The notes beneath the pieces were generated by a model, which saw nothing but the letters and a program-made list of their open reading frames with translations, did not search any database and was not told the DNA's origin. From Micractinium sp. NFX-FRZ (Eukaryota > Chlorophyta > Trebouxiophyceae > Chlorellales > Chlorellaceae): a stretch of 64,000 nucleotides of DNA. Positions within the stretch are counted from its first letter, which is position 1, and each line of letters starts with the position of its first letter. The DNA lies in contig JAPTJF010000007.1 of assembly GCA_029339195.1 (NCBI GenBank), positions 310,001 through 374,000 on the forward strand. Reading direction: 5' to 3'. Shown one piece after another: positions 17,201-29,149 of this stretch. The translations under genes and the position numbers were made by a program.

Positions 17201-18945
17201 TGGTTTGTGTGTGTGCAGCACCAGGAGTTCTTCGAGTTCAACCAGGTGCGGCGGGGGCTGTGTGTGTGTGTGTCTTTGTGTGTGCGCATGTTGTGTCCGA
17301 CTTGACACAGAACAGGGAGGGTGCGGTCGGGCAGGGCGGGAGTGGGAGACGTCGAGCAGAGGCCTCCGTACCGCTCCTGTGCTACATCGCCCTGTGCCCC
17401 ACTTCACCCCCCACCATGACCTGCTGTCCTCCTCCCATCTGGCCTCTGCGAATCCTCCCAAGCATTTGGCTGCTTCACTCCCCCTCCCCCTCCCACCTCT
17501 TCGCCACACCCCGCCCCTCCCTCTCCCTGTCCTGCAGGGCCAGGCGGAGCACTACCTAGAGAAGCTGCACCACAAGGTGGAGAAGGACCTCTCCAAGTTC
17601 CTGAAGCCGCGGCAGGTGGCAGAGGGGGCGGAGGGCGGCGAGGCAGGGGCCGGCGGCAGCGGCGGCGGCGGCGGCGATGGAGCGGGCGGCAGCGGCGGCA
17701 GCGGCGGGAGCGTGGCGGAGCAGCAGGCGGTCTGGAACATGTTTAGGTGTGTGGGTGGGTGGGCTGGTTAGCTGGGTTTGCGTGGGTGGCTGGTGGGCGG
17801 GCAGGCAGGCAGGCAGGCTGTCTTCCACTTCTGCTTGGAAGAATCAGGGCAATGGCACGCCCGTCGTAACGTACACACACTCTGCAAAGCAGGTTGCATT
17901 CCACTCACACCCCGTCATCAACCTGTTGCATTCCACTCACACCTGGCATCAATGTGTTGCATTGCACTGCCATTCACGTTGGCCGCAGGGAGCAGCTGAT
18001 TGGTCTGACGGACGTCACGCGCAGCCATTTTGAGAAGCTAGTGAACGAATTTGAAAAGGGGCTGGATGCGGCGCTCAAGGAGTATGACGGTGAGCGGTCC
18101 TGGGGGTCATGTGGGTTTTGAACAATTAAAGGGTTGTTGCCACAGAGATGGGGGGCTGGCGCGGCGCTCAAGCAGTACGCCGGGGAGGTGGCCTGCGGGA
18201 GCTTGTACCTGTGCACTGCTTCCTACTTTGCTATGGGGGACGGTGGGGCCACAGAGAGATCCGGCTGCCGCCGCTTTCAACAAGTCGCAGCGCCTATGCT
18301 GTCTCTGCCACTGACGCCTTGCTGTGCCCACTCATCCCTGCCTGCAGCCCCCATGGAGGAGGCAGGGACAAGTGCAGCAGCAGAGGCGGCGGCAGCAGCA
18401 GCGGCAGCCGCTGCCAAGGCGGCAGGCAAGGCGGCGGCCGCCGCCCCCGCCGCCAGCCGACGCATGACCCGCTCTAGCAAGCGGCGCCAGGGCAGCCAAG
18501 GGGATGAGGGGGAGGCAGCGGCGCTAGAGGAGGCGGCAGGATTCTGGCAGTGCCGGTGAGTAAGTGACGGGGTGGGTTAGGGTTGGGCAAGTGGGGGGCG
18601 GTCAGGCGGAAGGCCACTGCAGAGGCAGCTGCGCTGGAGGGGACAGACAGGAGGGTCTGGCAGGCCTGTGAAGGTGTGCAGCAGGTGGGGGGCGGCCAGA
18701 ACTGCAAAGTGGTGCTTTTGCATGCTCGAGCCAGCGCTGCCTGGCCTGTAACACATGGCCCTGACTGGCCACTACTGCTGTGCTTCCGACTGCTTTGTTG
18801 GCACGTTTGCCTCGTCGCCCTGCCAGCCCCTCTGCCTCACAAGCCACCCTCCCTGCTGCGCAGGCACTGCACATACGCACACGAAGACATGGAGGCGACG
18901 GCGTGCGAGGTGTGTGGGCAGCCGCGGCGCGGCCCGCCACGATAA
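11291..18945 (+). CDS. ARI: Ariadne-type RBR E3 ubiquitin ligase
   Basis: RING-HECT hybrid ligase: ubiquitin passes from an E2 bound at RING1 to a cysteine in RING2, then to substrate. Nineteen exons: 11291-11425, 11707-11769, 12129-12209, 12549-12629, 13011-13088, 13485-13560, 13813-13876, 14079-14146, 14477-14619, 15097-15167, 15461-15592, 15745-15874, 16140-16247, 16647-16706, 17071-17142, 17538-17746, 17989-18089, 18348-18555, 18864-18945. All phases agree, giving 653 residues. Order: acidic N terminus ([14 protein letters not shown]); RING1 (CKICFE..., CPDPEC); IBR (WCPAPGDC..., [15 protein letters not shown]); RING2 with catalytic Cys at about residue 296 in NQGCMHMTC; Ariadne helical domain; Gly/Ala linker; C-terminal RanBP2-type zinc finger (FWQCRHCTYA...CEVCGQPRR), as in plant Ariadne proteins. 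Its introns carry many copies of adjoining exon edges. TGTAA near 19263 may be its 3' end signal. Confidence 0.93.
12283..12322 (+). repeat. Intronic echo of RBR exon 3 end
   Basis: The run aagtgggacctcacaa of exon 3 (about 12186) recurs near 12298. It is flanked by a codon-level copy ([13 protein letters not shown] against [13 protein letters not shown]) and its own donor-like CAG|GTGTGG. Confidence 0.85.
13200..13236 (+). repeat. Intronic echo of RBR exon 5 end
   Basis: The zinc-ligand stretch [14 protein letters not shown] at the end of exon 5 is matched downstream by [14 protein letters not shown], about 140 bp later, including the donor. Confidence 0.85.
14590..14822 (+). repeat. Three tandem copies of RBR exon 9 end
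   Basis: Versions of ccgtgcggcagtggatggtg start near 14604, 14703 and 14800, a period close to 98 bp. The first is the real exon end (CETVRQWM|gtgagc). The second keeps the donor; the third is more diverged. Intervening intron sequence is also similar. Confidence 0.85.
14945..15120 (+). repeat. Duplicated acceptor and start of RBR exon 10
   Basis: gcagatcaagaacagcgcgg occurs at about 14997 and again at 15093, each preceded by a similar 30-base stretch. The second copy continues as the real exon ([14 protein letters not shown]). The first reads [15 protein letters not shown] and then a stop. Confidence 0.85.
15340..15490 (+). repeat. Duplicated acceptor and start of RBR exon 11
   Basis: An AG acceptor followed by a version of ccccattgagaagaacc is found at about 15362 and 15464. 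Only the second continues into the RING2 exon. Confidence 0.85.
17115..17315 (+). repeat. Tandem duplication of RBR exon 15 end and intron
   Basis: A unit of about 101-113 bp is present twice: HQEFFEFNQ codons, donor, GT-rich run, then gttgtgtccgacttgacaca. The second copy has an acceptor (gtgcag), a 27-base in-frame mini-exon at 17219-17245 and a donor. Confidence 0.9.
18150..18195 (+). repeat. Weak intronic echo of RBR exon 17 end
   Basis: gcggcgctcaaggagtatg in exon 17 (about 18069) is matched by gcggcgctcaagcagtacg near 18163. The match is short and only supportive. Confidence 0.6.
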
Positions 18946-19392
18946 GCCTGCCGCGCTGTCCAGCTAGCAGGCTTCACTGTGCTGCCAGCCAGCCAGCCAG
19001 AAGCAAGTTTGCTGGAACAGCCGACCGGCAATGATGCCACACAACCCTAGCCAGCCCACCAGCCAGCCAGCAGTGGGCTCCTCCCGGCCTGCCCCGCTCG
19101 CATGCATGGGCGGTTGCGTGGCGGGTGCTTAGCAGCCCCTTGTGAGGCCCCTTGTAAGGCGCCTGTTGGCACCTGTGCCTCTGCCTGTCCGCCTGTGCCT
19201 GTCCGCCCTGTCTGCCCTGCTGCACTCCTGTCCACGTGTACATTTCATGGCGTTTGCGCTTGCTGTAACTCTACCTCCGTTTGAGGCAGGCTCTGTGGCA
19301 GTGGGGATGACTGACTGTCGCAAACTGCCAGTGCAGCTACGCTGACAGTGAACAGTGTTTCCTTACAGCCTGTGATGCAGACATGGCCAATG
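18946..19392. other. Convergent 3' region
   Basis: The RBR gene ends at 18945 from the left and a minus-strand gene ends at 19393 from the right. A plus-strand TGTAA near 19263 and a minus-strand TGTAA near 19362 could be the two poly(A) signals, in which case the 3' UTRs are short and do not overlap. No coding sequence is seen. Confidence 0.45.
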
Positions 19393-22300
19393 CTACCGTC
19401 GCGCACCCGCCTCTGCCTCTGCAAATGCTTGCGCCGTGCGCTGCTGCCGCTGCAGCGCCTGCAGCCGGGGCAGCTCCCGCCCCAACTGCTGCAACGCACG
19501 CTGCAGCGCCTGCGCCAGCTCAGCCGACGACTGCGGCTGCTTGGGGGCAGCGGCGGGCGGCGGGCGCACTGCCGCCGACTGAAACGGGTCTGCAGGCACA
19601 GCCACGCGTGCCTTCTTGCGCTGCCCGCTGCCACTGCCGCCGCTGCCGCTGCTGCCGCTGACAATGCTGGTCACACCCCCGGGCTGCTTCATGCTGTCTA
19701 GTAGCTGCTGCGCATGCGCTAGCACGGCTTGCAGCAGGGGCTGCACCTGCCCAGGCTGCTGCTGCAGGGCTGCCTGCCAGGCGGGGTCTGCCAGGGCTGC
19801 CGAGTCGCCCTGAGGGCTGCCCAGCCAGAGGCCCGCCTCGTGTGGCAGCCAGGTGGCAGCCACTTCCGTGCACACCTGCGGGGGGGCAGCGGGGGGCAAG
19901 AGCCACTGGGGTTTGGAGGCCGAGCTGGGTGGGAAGTCGGAGAGGCACCAGGTAGGGGCAGGTGCCCAACCTGGCATGCTGATCCAGCCCCCCGACCCTG
20001 CACTCAGAGATGGCCCCTTGCCACCTTTTGCACAAACACCACTTAGCCACTTTGTTTTGCTCCGGCCTGCAGCGCCGGAAGCTTTCTCACCCCATAGCTG
20101 CAGGATGCACTGCGCTGCTTCTCACTCAATGACATTCAAACGCAACTCCAACCCACCTCAAGCACTGTGTCCACTCCGGCCTGCAGGCCGCGCAACGCCC
20201 AGCGCAGCAGCGGCTCGCAGCCCTGCAGGATGTGCAGCGCCAGGGCGTGGCGATAGAAGAGCTGCGGGGGCAGGATCAGGGAGGAAGGGAGGAAGGGAGG
20301 GAGGGAGGGAGGGATGGAGGCGGGATGGGCACACAGGTGGGGGTGCTGTGAAGAGCATGGGCAGTGTGACTGGGATCCCCTCCTGCTGGCCGCAGCGGCA
20401 GCCACTCCAAGCAGGAGAGAAGTGGCAGCCCTGCCACAGGCTCTGCCCAGCGCGCCTGCAGGCGCTGCAGGTTGGGGTGGTACTGCCGTGCTTCTGCCAG
20501 CGCCAGCAGCGGCACAAACAGCTCCGCCCCCGGGGTCATGCACTCCAGGGCTGCCAGGCACTCGGCCAGCAGGGCGGGCGCGTCCAGCAGGTCCGCCAGC
20601 CTGGCAGGAGCAGCAGGAGGGGAGCAGTGCGGGTCAATCGATGTTTCATTAAGCGCGTGCATGTGATGCAGGCTGCCATGCTGCCGCTGCAGCTGCAGCA
20701 GCGCAAGATTGGAGCAAGCAGGCGGCTCTCAAGCAGGGGCCAGCATGGCAGGCAAGGAAAGGCGGTGCAGCAGGGCTGGCAGCCTAGCAACCTAACCAAA
20801 CTGGCAGAGCCGCACCTGGCGACGTCCAGCAGCAGCGTCGCCTCCAGCAGGCCCGCGTGCGTTTCCCCCGCCAGGCAGCGCACCAGCTGGCACAGCGCAG
20901 CATGCTCCCCGGGCCGCACGCCAACCAGCGCCAGCTCACGCATGGCAGCAGCGCTGCCACCGCTGCCATCGGCTGCTGCTACTGAGCTGGCTCCCCCAAG
21001 CGCCTCCTCCTCTTCTTGCTCCCCCAACACCTCCAGCAGCCTCACGAGCTCGCCGCACTGATGAGCGGCAGCCAGTGGGCAGGCAACCACAGGCAGTGAA
21101 GGGCCTGCCACAATGCGCAGCAGGACACTAGCGCTCCTGAAGGAGGCCCCGCTGCTGCTGCCGCCGGCACCGTCACTGCCAGCCGCTGCCACCGCCATGG
21201 CGCGCGCTGCCTGTGCGAGACGTAGGTCGTACGGCAGGCCCTTTGGGGCGGCTAGCTCCCCAAGCCGTGTGGGTGGCAGGTCTGCCTGCTCCTGCCACAC
21301 GGCTACCAGGCGCTCTGCAAACAGCCGGAGGTTGTAGCAGCAGGGTAGAGGCTGACGTGGCAGGCGGGCACCATGGCAGGTGAGTATCACGGCAGGTGGC
21401 AGGCAGGCAGGCAGACGGCAGCCAGCGGGGAGGCGTGCAATGCCAGGCAGGTTGACCCCCGCTGCCGGAGGGTGAGCAGCAGGGAGCTGGGGGGGTGAGG
21501 TATACCTGGCTCGCGGCCAGATAGGCATGTTCCAACACAATCGAGCAGCAGCTGTGCCAGAGATATACAGCATTCACAACGGGCTCCGCGCATGTCCCTT
21601 GCAAGGCTCGACATCATGTGTGCCCCCCCCCTAGGCACACAACAGGCATGTCCACATGCGCCCCCACAAACTCACGGTGGTCGTCCAGAAGCAACGCCAG
21701 CGGCAGTCGCTGCTGCCGCTCCAGCTGAGCCAGCGCATCATCTGCTGCTGCACCGGCTGAGCGTGCTGCCCCCAGCTGCTGCAGCTGGTCCTCATAATGT
21801 TCATGCTGCAAATTTCCTTGGATGTCCTGCCACAGCAGAGCCGACTTTGCTGCCGCTGCCGCTGCCGCTGCCGCGGGGCCCAGTGGCCCCGCCTCTTCGG
21901 ACAGGCCCTCAAAGTAGGCGCTCCCTGCAACGCTGGGGTTGCCAACGCTGCCTGCGGGCGGCGCCTCCCCTCCCAGCAAAATGTCGCTGCCGGAGGCCGG
22001 GCTGGGGAAGTAGGGGCCGCTCCAGCTGTTGCTGCAAAGGTCAAAAGTGAGGGCCAGTGGTTTGGCCCCAGCCTCTGCTGCCGCCAGCACAGGCTCCATC
22101 CACACCAGCCACTGGCTGCCCTGCAGGGAGACACGCAGCGGGAGGCCAGCAGCAGCTGGGGTGGTCGGGGGAGCAGTGGGAGGCTGTGTGGCAGGGGAGG
22201 TTGGAGCGTAAGCTTTGCACAGGCCGGCCAACAAGCAGGGCAGCAGGCAGCACAGGACAGCGGTGGTGGTGAGCGGGGCAGAAAGCGATGTTGCAAGACG

Positions 22301-24109
22301 ATGATGGTGAGCAGGGCAGCGTGTGTGGGTGGCCAGGCAGGTGGGTAGGCAGGCGTACGGGCAGGCAGACAGACGGGGACAGGAGCGCTGCGTGTGCTGG
22401 CGCTTTCCCACCACGCAGCCAGCAGTCAGGTGTTTTCCTTTGTTTGCCCAAAGGCCACCGTGGTGCCTCCGACAAATACAGGGTGGTTTGCTGTGTTGTG
22501 CTGCAGACACACTTCATGAAGGGCCCAACCAGCCAGCCAGCTGCGCATTTCCCGCCCCCCGCAATCCACTGCAGCTCAGGGCAGACCCCACACTTGCCTG
22601 CACAGAGCCCACAAATGCGGTGTAGTCGTGGTCGATCGCGCAGCGAGGCAGGTCCTGGCAAGACCCGGCCACCAGACGCCAGGCGGGCTCCAGGCTGCTG
22701 CTGCCAGAGTCGGCTGTAGAGGCAAGGGGCTGTATCTCCCACACCTGCAATGATTGGCCGGGAGCAAACCTCGTCAAGGCCCGGCTCGTGCTGATGCGCA
22801 AGTCAACTCCCTGTGTTCAAGAGGACGTGCAGGGCTGTCGGCTACGATAGAGCAGCCACACCAGAAGACCACCCCACTTGCAGCCTACACCACGCACCTG
22901 CAGCTGCTGGTCCTTGCTGTCGGGATCTGTGTCTGCCCCGGGGAGGGGGTCGCCCGGCCGGGTGAGGTGCAGGCCCAGGAGCTGCGTGCATGGTGGGGAA
23001 AGCAAGGAGAGGACGGAGGGTGGGAGGTGTGCGCTAACAGCCGAGGGAGCAGTGTGTTTAGTGTGAGGTTGGGAAGAGGATGTAGTTGGGGTCTTGAGCT
23101 GATGGCTGCAGGTATGTCGTGGTGAGCACACCAGCCAGATGCAGTGCGGTGGGCAATGGGCAGGAGAGTGCAGCAGTAGGGAAGCGGCGAGTCCGGCAGC
23201 CGAGAGCGTGTTGCGCCGCGGCAAGGCCCCTGCCCTACCTTGCCGCCGTGAGCGCGCAGCGCCAGAGGGAAAGTGCCGCTGTCTGGCAGCCAGGTGATGT
23301 CGGGCAGCGGCAGCCAGGAGCGGTCGTCCACCCGCAGGGCGTGCAGCTTGTTATCGTCATCCAGCAGGTAGAGCACCCCGGCAGCGCTGTCCATGGCGGC
23401 TGAAGCGCCCATGAAGCTTTCGGGTCCCTGTCCTGCTTCAAGAAGGCGGAGCGGGATTGGGGGCATGTGAAGACGGCTGGAGGGAGGGAAGTTGAGCAGG
23501 CATGCGAAGCCAGGGAAGGTATGCACGGGTGGGCAGGGACAAGAGCAGGCAGCCCTCGTGGCGCTGGCATGTGCATGCAAACACACACACCCCAGGTGCC
23601 CTCACCAACTGACCCGAGGTGCCTAGCAGCTCCCCGACACCCCCGGGGAGCGTGGGCGGGCGCAGCGCGGACAGCAGCCCCGAGAAGAGGCCTGCCGCCC
23701 CGGGGCCCGTCTCCAAGATGTAGAGGAAATCGTCGTACAGCACCGCTGCGTCCAGAGAGAAGACATGCCACGCCGGGCCGGCGCAGGATGCACCCACCCG
23801 CAGCCCGTGAGAGCTCATCTCTAAGTGGGTGGCCTCGGCCCGCCACACAAGCTCCTCCTGGCCCGCCTGCAGGGTCACCAAAACGGTGGGCTGCCCGCCC
23901 AGCCCGCCCGCCAGCGCACGCTGTGGGTCCGGCGGTTCAAACTGGTCCTCGGGGCCAGGCGGCAGGGGCTGCGCCAGGTCATCGAGGTGGGCCCACCGCC
24001 AGGTCAGCTGCTCCCGCAGGCGGGCTGCCAGCGCCTCTAGGTTCAGCAGCTGGGCGGCTGGCCCTGGGAAGAGGACGCGCAGCAGGGGCAGCGGGTCTGT
24101 GCCAATCAT
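19393..24109 (-). CDS. Unrecognised protein with kelch-like strands
   Basis: Exons: 24109-23606, 23427-23239, 22981-22898, 22744-22598, 22120-21676, 21314-20816, 20600 to about 20335, 20261-20157, 19875-19393; roughly 900 residues. I do not recognise the family. Several stretches look like beta-propeller blades (GVLYLLDDDNKLHALRVDD, WLPLPDITWLPDSG, LALTFDLCSNSWSGPYF). A helical middle part follows (LARLADLLDAPALLAECLAAL). The end is a basic patch (SGQRKKARVAVP) and a Gln/Ala-rich coiled coil to FAEAEAGARR. No signal peptide or membrane span is seen. Phases agree except for the donor of the seventh exon. The intron after the exon at 22744-22598 starts GCAAGT, a GC-AG intron. Start 24109 is the first ATG of the frame that carries the conserved-looking sequence. 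Confidence 0.65.
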
Positions 24110-25817
24110 GGTGGGCGTGCTGCGGGCAGGGGCTGGGCAACCCAGGCCGCTAGGCTGGGGCGCCTGCGGTGCGGGTGAGGGCGCAAGGTGAAGAGCAGGT
24201 TCACTGCTCAGGTGCAAGATGGTGACGTGCGGTGGCACAACGTAACACAGCGGCGGCAGCGGCCAACATGCTGCCGAGTGAAGAGGCGGGAGGTGGCAGC
24301 GGCGGCGGCGGGCCAGCACCGGCGGCAACATCGGCGGCGCCGGCGACTTTCCACGGATCCCAAATATAGGGCACGACACACTGGCGACGTCAGTACCCGC
24401 TCACAGTTAAATCGCGCGCCGGCCAAAAGTCGCCTGGCGCTCCGCTGCCACCGCTGATTGAGGCCTTGTACGCTTTGAATGAAGCACATCACCGAAACTA
24501 TCACTCCGGAATGAATTCCGCCCCTGGAGACTGAACAGCATGCAGCCCCGCCCGCTGCCGCTGTGCTGCCGCCGCCACCAGCAAAGCAGAATGGACTAAT
24601 CAAGCACAACATCTGCTGCCCGGCACATCTAAAGCAACCCATGCATGCCACAGCGCATACCTTTCGAGATCAGGGCCCAGGCGTCACTTGGTGCCGGCCA
24701 TGCCGGTGCCTGCTCCCCTGCCACGCTCCTTGGGGAGTTGGCTGCGTCCCGCGCCAGCGCCTGTAGCCGCCTGCAGCCGCGTTTGCATAAGTAGAGGATA
24801 AATCGCAGGCTCAGTGGGCTCGCAGGGTGGGGTGAGCACGTATGTAGCCTGAGGCCGTTATCATCACCTCAACTACTGGCCAGCCTCCAGCCCGGCAGCG
24901 CGATGAAAGCGCAGACGCAAAGCGCTTGCCCATCCTACCCCGCTGCGCCTTGAACGGTATGCCCAACTGACCGTTCCCTGCATGAAGTGCTTCGATGACA
25001 GGCATTGATGTTGGCAGTCAGAGGCGGGCTCGAGCAATCCCCGCTGGCACCACCAGGTCCAAGAAAGCTGAGGCCGGGACAATGCTTGCAGCGAAGCAGA
25101 GAGTGGAGCGCCAATCAGAGTGGGATTGTAGCCCCACTAGTACTGCATAACCAATATATAGTTGCTGGGTGCACTGTGGAACGTTGATTGGCCTTGGGCT
25201 TCTGATGTCTGTTGCTGGCACCAGCATCCAGGGTGGCCCTGCCTGCGCAGGTCCACTGCAGGTACTTCTGAAGTACATGTGCATTTACAGGAGGCCTCGG
25301 CGCTCTTTGGTCGTTCATGCGCACTCCTCGGTCTCGACTTGCAATAGACAGATCTGCACTACTCAAGGGCGCAGACCGACACACCTGAACCAAACAGAAG
25401 CACCCGCCTCGAGGAGCAGCCGCCAGGCTTGGCAGGGTCCCCAGTTCGTCCCAACATCCTCCTCAGACCGGTAAGCACGGCGCTGCGCCCACCGCCAGCC
25501 ACTGAATTCCCGCCGCCCCGCCGCTGCAATTTGAATGGGCGCCGCCGCAGGTCCACCCTGTCTCACTTCGTCTCACGGTGCATTGGTCGAACATCACTTG
25601 CTAAACCCTGGGAAAGCCAGCCTGTGCTGACTTGTCATACTGGTTCCTATCATGGCACACCTGACATCTTGTTGATTTGAGGGACGTCTGCCTTGCTGCA
25701 GTTGCCGTGCCGCCCTGGGGTGCACCCTCCGCCAGCCCCGTCACCTGTGCCCACCAGCCCTCCTCGCCGCCTTTGATCTGCAGGCCTCTTGCCTGGCCAC
25801 AGACCAGTCGACCCGCC
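24110..25817. other. Divergent intergenic region
   Basis: These 1.7 kb separate a minus-strand gene from the MYND gene. Composition is markedly less GC-rich than in genes, for example tatatag near 25156. I find no supported exon, RNA gene or repeat. Confidence 0.4.
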
Positions 25818-28208
25818 ATGACAGCAGCCACCTACCAGCCCGGCAGCCTTCCCGGCGCGGAGCACCTGCAGCGGCGGCTGGACCGTGCCGCCGCGGTGCC
25901 ACCTGGCGAACGCACCGCTGATGTGGCGGCATTTGTGGAGACCTGCCAGCTCATGACGGAGGCAGTACAGCTGCTGCCCTTTGAGAGTACAGGGCCCGGG
26001 AAGTTCCGGCCAGCGCTGCAGGGCCTGCTGGCAGGGCACCGCGGCCGCGTGCTGCTGGGGTTTGCCAAGGCCGCCCGCGCCGACGCTCTCTGCGCGCCGA
26101 TGCACCCGCCCACCAAGCCGGAAGCCGCCCGGCACCTGGAGGTGTACGGAATGTTCCTTGAGGCGGAAGCCATGCTCCCGATCAACAACACGGCTTTTGC
26201 AGTCGGCAGTGACGGCCGGCTGACAGCAGTGCCGGTGCCGCAGCCGCCCCACGGCGGCTGGCAGCTCACGGCGGACGTGCTGCGGGGTGAGCCAGCCCGC
26301 CATGATAGGGCTGAACTGCTGAACTTCCTGCCTTCCTGCCTGCCTGCTCACGGCCTGCTCATGGCCCGCTGGCAGCCTGCCTGACTGCCCGGCTGCCTGA
26401 TTGACACTGACAGCCTGCCCGCCTGCGGTGCCTGGCAACCTGCCTGACTGCTGCCTGCCTGCTGCCAGCCTTCCCATGTGCATGCAAGCCCCCATGCCTC
26501 CTACTGTGGCCCCTGCTATCCAGCTAGCTTCATCAAATGGCTGGCCTGTGTACAGACACCAACAGCTGCCCCCCGCCCCACCGCCTCCCTGCCTGCAGCC
26601 TACGCCGAGGCAGCAGCCCTGACTCGCACTCTCGACGTTGACCGCAAGACCTGGCTGCTGCAGCGCCTGCTGCAGTGCTTCCAGCTGAACGCACGCCTCT
26701 CGACACCCGAGTGCTCCGAACGGCTCGAGGCACAGCTGGAGGAGCTTGCAGCGGGCGACCCGGAGTGGCGGTGCGCCGGCGGCAGCAGCAGCAGCGGCGG
26801 CAGCAGCGGCGGCGGCAGCGGCGGCCCGCTGCTCACAGCCGCGCTGCTGCAGCGGTCGCTGTGCTGCCGCATCAACAACATCGCCGACACGCTCAACTGC
26901 AGGATGCCGCCGGGCACGCTGTCCCGCCAGGAGCAGACGGCTTTGCTCGAAGCCGTGGTGCGTGCCGGCGCCACGCTGCTGCGCGTCGCGCCTGACGATT
27001 CCCTGGCTCTTGCCACCGCCGCCCACCTGGCATCAGCCGAGCACTTTCTGGTGGGCATGCTGGGCAGCGTGCCAGCACCAGAGCGCATCTGGCGTGTGCA
27101 CGAGCTGTACGAGCGCGCATGGCAGGCTGCGCAGGAGCAGGGCAGCGACTTGTGGGCAGCCAATGCCGGCCTGAACTGGCTGGCCCTCGCAGCCAGCAAC
27201 CCGCTGTCGGGCATGCCGGGGTCGCTGGAGACGCTGGCAGCGGCCGTGCCGGCCGCGCTGGCCGCGCTGCGCCGCTGCAAGCACATGCTGCCGGACGCCT
27301 GGCTCGAGCCGCTGCAGGCAAGTGGGTGCCAGGCTGGGGCCCTGGCTTGCCTGTGGCTTGGCTGTGGCTTGGCTGGGCCCTGTGCATGTGGGAGCCAACG
27401 GTGGGTACTGGTGGGGCAGGGAGATCATGTGTGCGCTGCTGCTGCCCTACCATGCATGGGTCCTGGGGCACAAACCAGCACTGAACTGAGTTGACATGGT
27501 TGCACGCTCCCCCTTGCCTCCCTCTTCGCTAAGCATGCGCAGGCCGTGGCAGATATTGCCAAGGGGCAGATGCTGCCAGCGGTGCACAAGCAGCTGGCCT
27601 ACCACAAGCAGTACATGTTTAGCACCCAAAAGGGGCGCATCGTCAGCAGGTCCGCCGGCAGCGGCGGCAGCAAGGCGGCGGGGCAGGCGGCGGCGGCGCA
27701 GCAAGAGCAGGAGCACTTGGAGGCGATGAGGGGCGTGGTGCAGGCTGGCAGTGCGTCCCGGCAGGCGCAGCAGGGCCAGGCCGAGCCGCTGGCACGCAGC
27801 ATCTGCAATGGCTGTGCACAGTACGCCATTGGGCTGAGGTCATGCTCGGGATGCCGGGAGGCGAGGTACTGCAGGTGAGGCAGTGCCTGAAAGCAAAGCT
27901 GTTGAGGCAGTGCTGCAGGCACATCTGCAATGCCGGCCCACCACCTGCCTATCCGCCTGCCCCCTGCCTGCCATTTGCGTGTGCTGTTGCAGCTTTCTGC
28001 TTGCAGGTGTTCTGCTCGTACACCTGCCAGCTGCCGGCTCATGCCTTTTGTGCAGTACACACAAGCGAGGAGTGCGGTAGCAGGCTGCCTGGTGACCACC
28101 TCCTGAAACTTGCTCGCCCTGCTCTGCCTGCTGTGCAGCCGGGAGTGCCAGGTGAAGCACTGGAAGGCGGAGCACAAGAAGGTGTGCAAGTCGCGTGCCG
28201 GCCAATGA
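25818..28208 (+). CDS. MYND zinc-finger protein
   Basis: Exons 25818-26286, 26599-27317, 27543-27874, 28139-28208; phases agree and give 529 residues. The C terminus is a complete MYND finger split between the last two exons: CNGCAQYAIGLRSCSGCREARYC, then SRECQVKHW, AEHKKVC. That is the C-x2-C ... C-x2-C ... YCS-x2-CQ ... H-x3-C pattern used for protein binding. The 450-residue N-terminal part is Ala/Leu-rich and helical with a Ser/Gly run near residue 215, and I cannot assign it. There is no SET domain. Intron 2 begins GCAAGT (GC-AG). An in-frame codon run upstream to 25677 exists, but 25818 is the first good ATG. AATAAA (28373) and TGTAA (28425) follow the stop. Confidence 0.8.
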
Positions 28209-28369
28209 GCGGAAGAGGCACGGGGCGGCAAACAGACAGCAGCGCTAACCTGCACTTGTGTGCCGCAGCAGCTGGGGGGTAGCTGCAGCATGGGAGAAAG
28301 CTCGTCTTTCCACACGCTTCCTCGCACCCAGCCATTCTCCCACCTGTTACATGCAAACTTGTGTTTGTT

Positions 28370-28430
28370 TTTCAATAAAACCACAGTGAGTCTCTCCCTG
28401 CAACGCCAGATCACTCGTGCTGTAAGCATA
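28370..28430 (+). terminator. Poly(A) signals after the MYND gene
   Basis: caataaaacc near 28372 and ctgtaagc near 28424 follow the stop codon by 165-220 bases. UGUAA is the usual chlorophyte signal; which one is used cannot be told. Confidence 0.5.
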
Positions 28431-29149
28431 CCAAGCGGTACCTTGACATAGCCCCCGGCATCACATGCTGCCAGTAGTGTGGGTGCCTTGCCCCTTGCCA
28501 GGTTCATGAGAGGACACTGGGTCCATGCCTCCAGTGGCGGCAGCTGTGGTCGCCGGCAGCACCTGCAATGCGTGGTTGTGGGGGTGGTGTGGGTCAGCCG
28601 GTCAGTGCAGCGCACAGCAACACGAGCCCATGCCATGCCTGCAGTGCACCCAACTGGCCAGCCCCCAGCACACAGCGGAGCGGAGCACCTGCATGCCATG
28701 CTGGCACAGACATGACACAAATGCGAAGCCATGTCCAGCCCTGGCTTTCTTGCCTGCGCCGAGCTGTGCTGCTCAACGTGCTCCAACACTGCATGCGGGT
28801 GGTGCAATGGCCCCAGTGAGCACTGAAGATGCATACATACATGACATGTCAAGTCCACGGAGCCAGCAGGACTCGTGAGTAAGGGGAGGGAGGATGGCGG
28901 TGAGTGGGTGAGCAGCCAGCAATGCTGCCTGGCAGTGCAATCCATTCTCCCACCAGTGACCAGTGACCAGTGAGGAAGGCCCTCTGAAGGGCCAGGCAGC
29001 AGGGCAGCGCACTAGAGGGGGATGTGCCATCCGCCGCCACCGTTAGCAGCGTGCCACTGACGCACCAGGCCATCCCAATGTGCATTCACACACTGCTTGC
29101 GGTTGCCCTCGCCTCCCTGCCGGCACCCAGCACAATCCCCTGTGCTCAC

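Noticed and set aside
17150..17290. GT-rich runs as a regulatory element
   Set aside because: They are simple repeats carried within the duplicated intron and need no further explanation.
25650..27026. A 458-codon open frame on the minus strand
   Set aside because: It is antisense to the MYND gene, whose exons splice in phase to a complete zinc finger. Long antisense frames are expected at this GC content.
28007..28035. VFCSYTCQ stretch that could complete a MYND finger
   Set aside because: Joining there puts the following sequence in the wrong phase; the exon at 28139 completes the finger exactly. It may be another echo.
27599..28945. A 448-codon open frame on the minus strand
   Set aside because: Antisense to the last MYND exons; Cys/His-rich by composition only.
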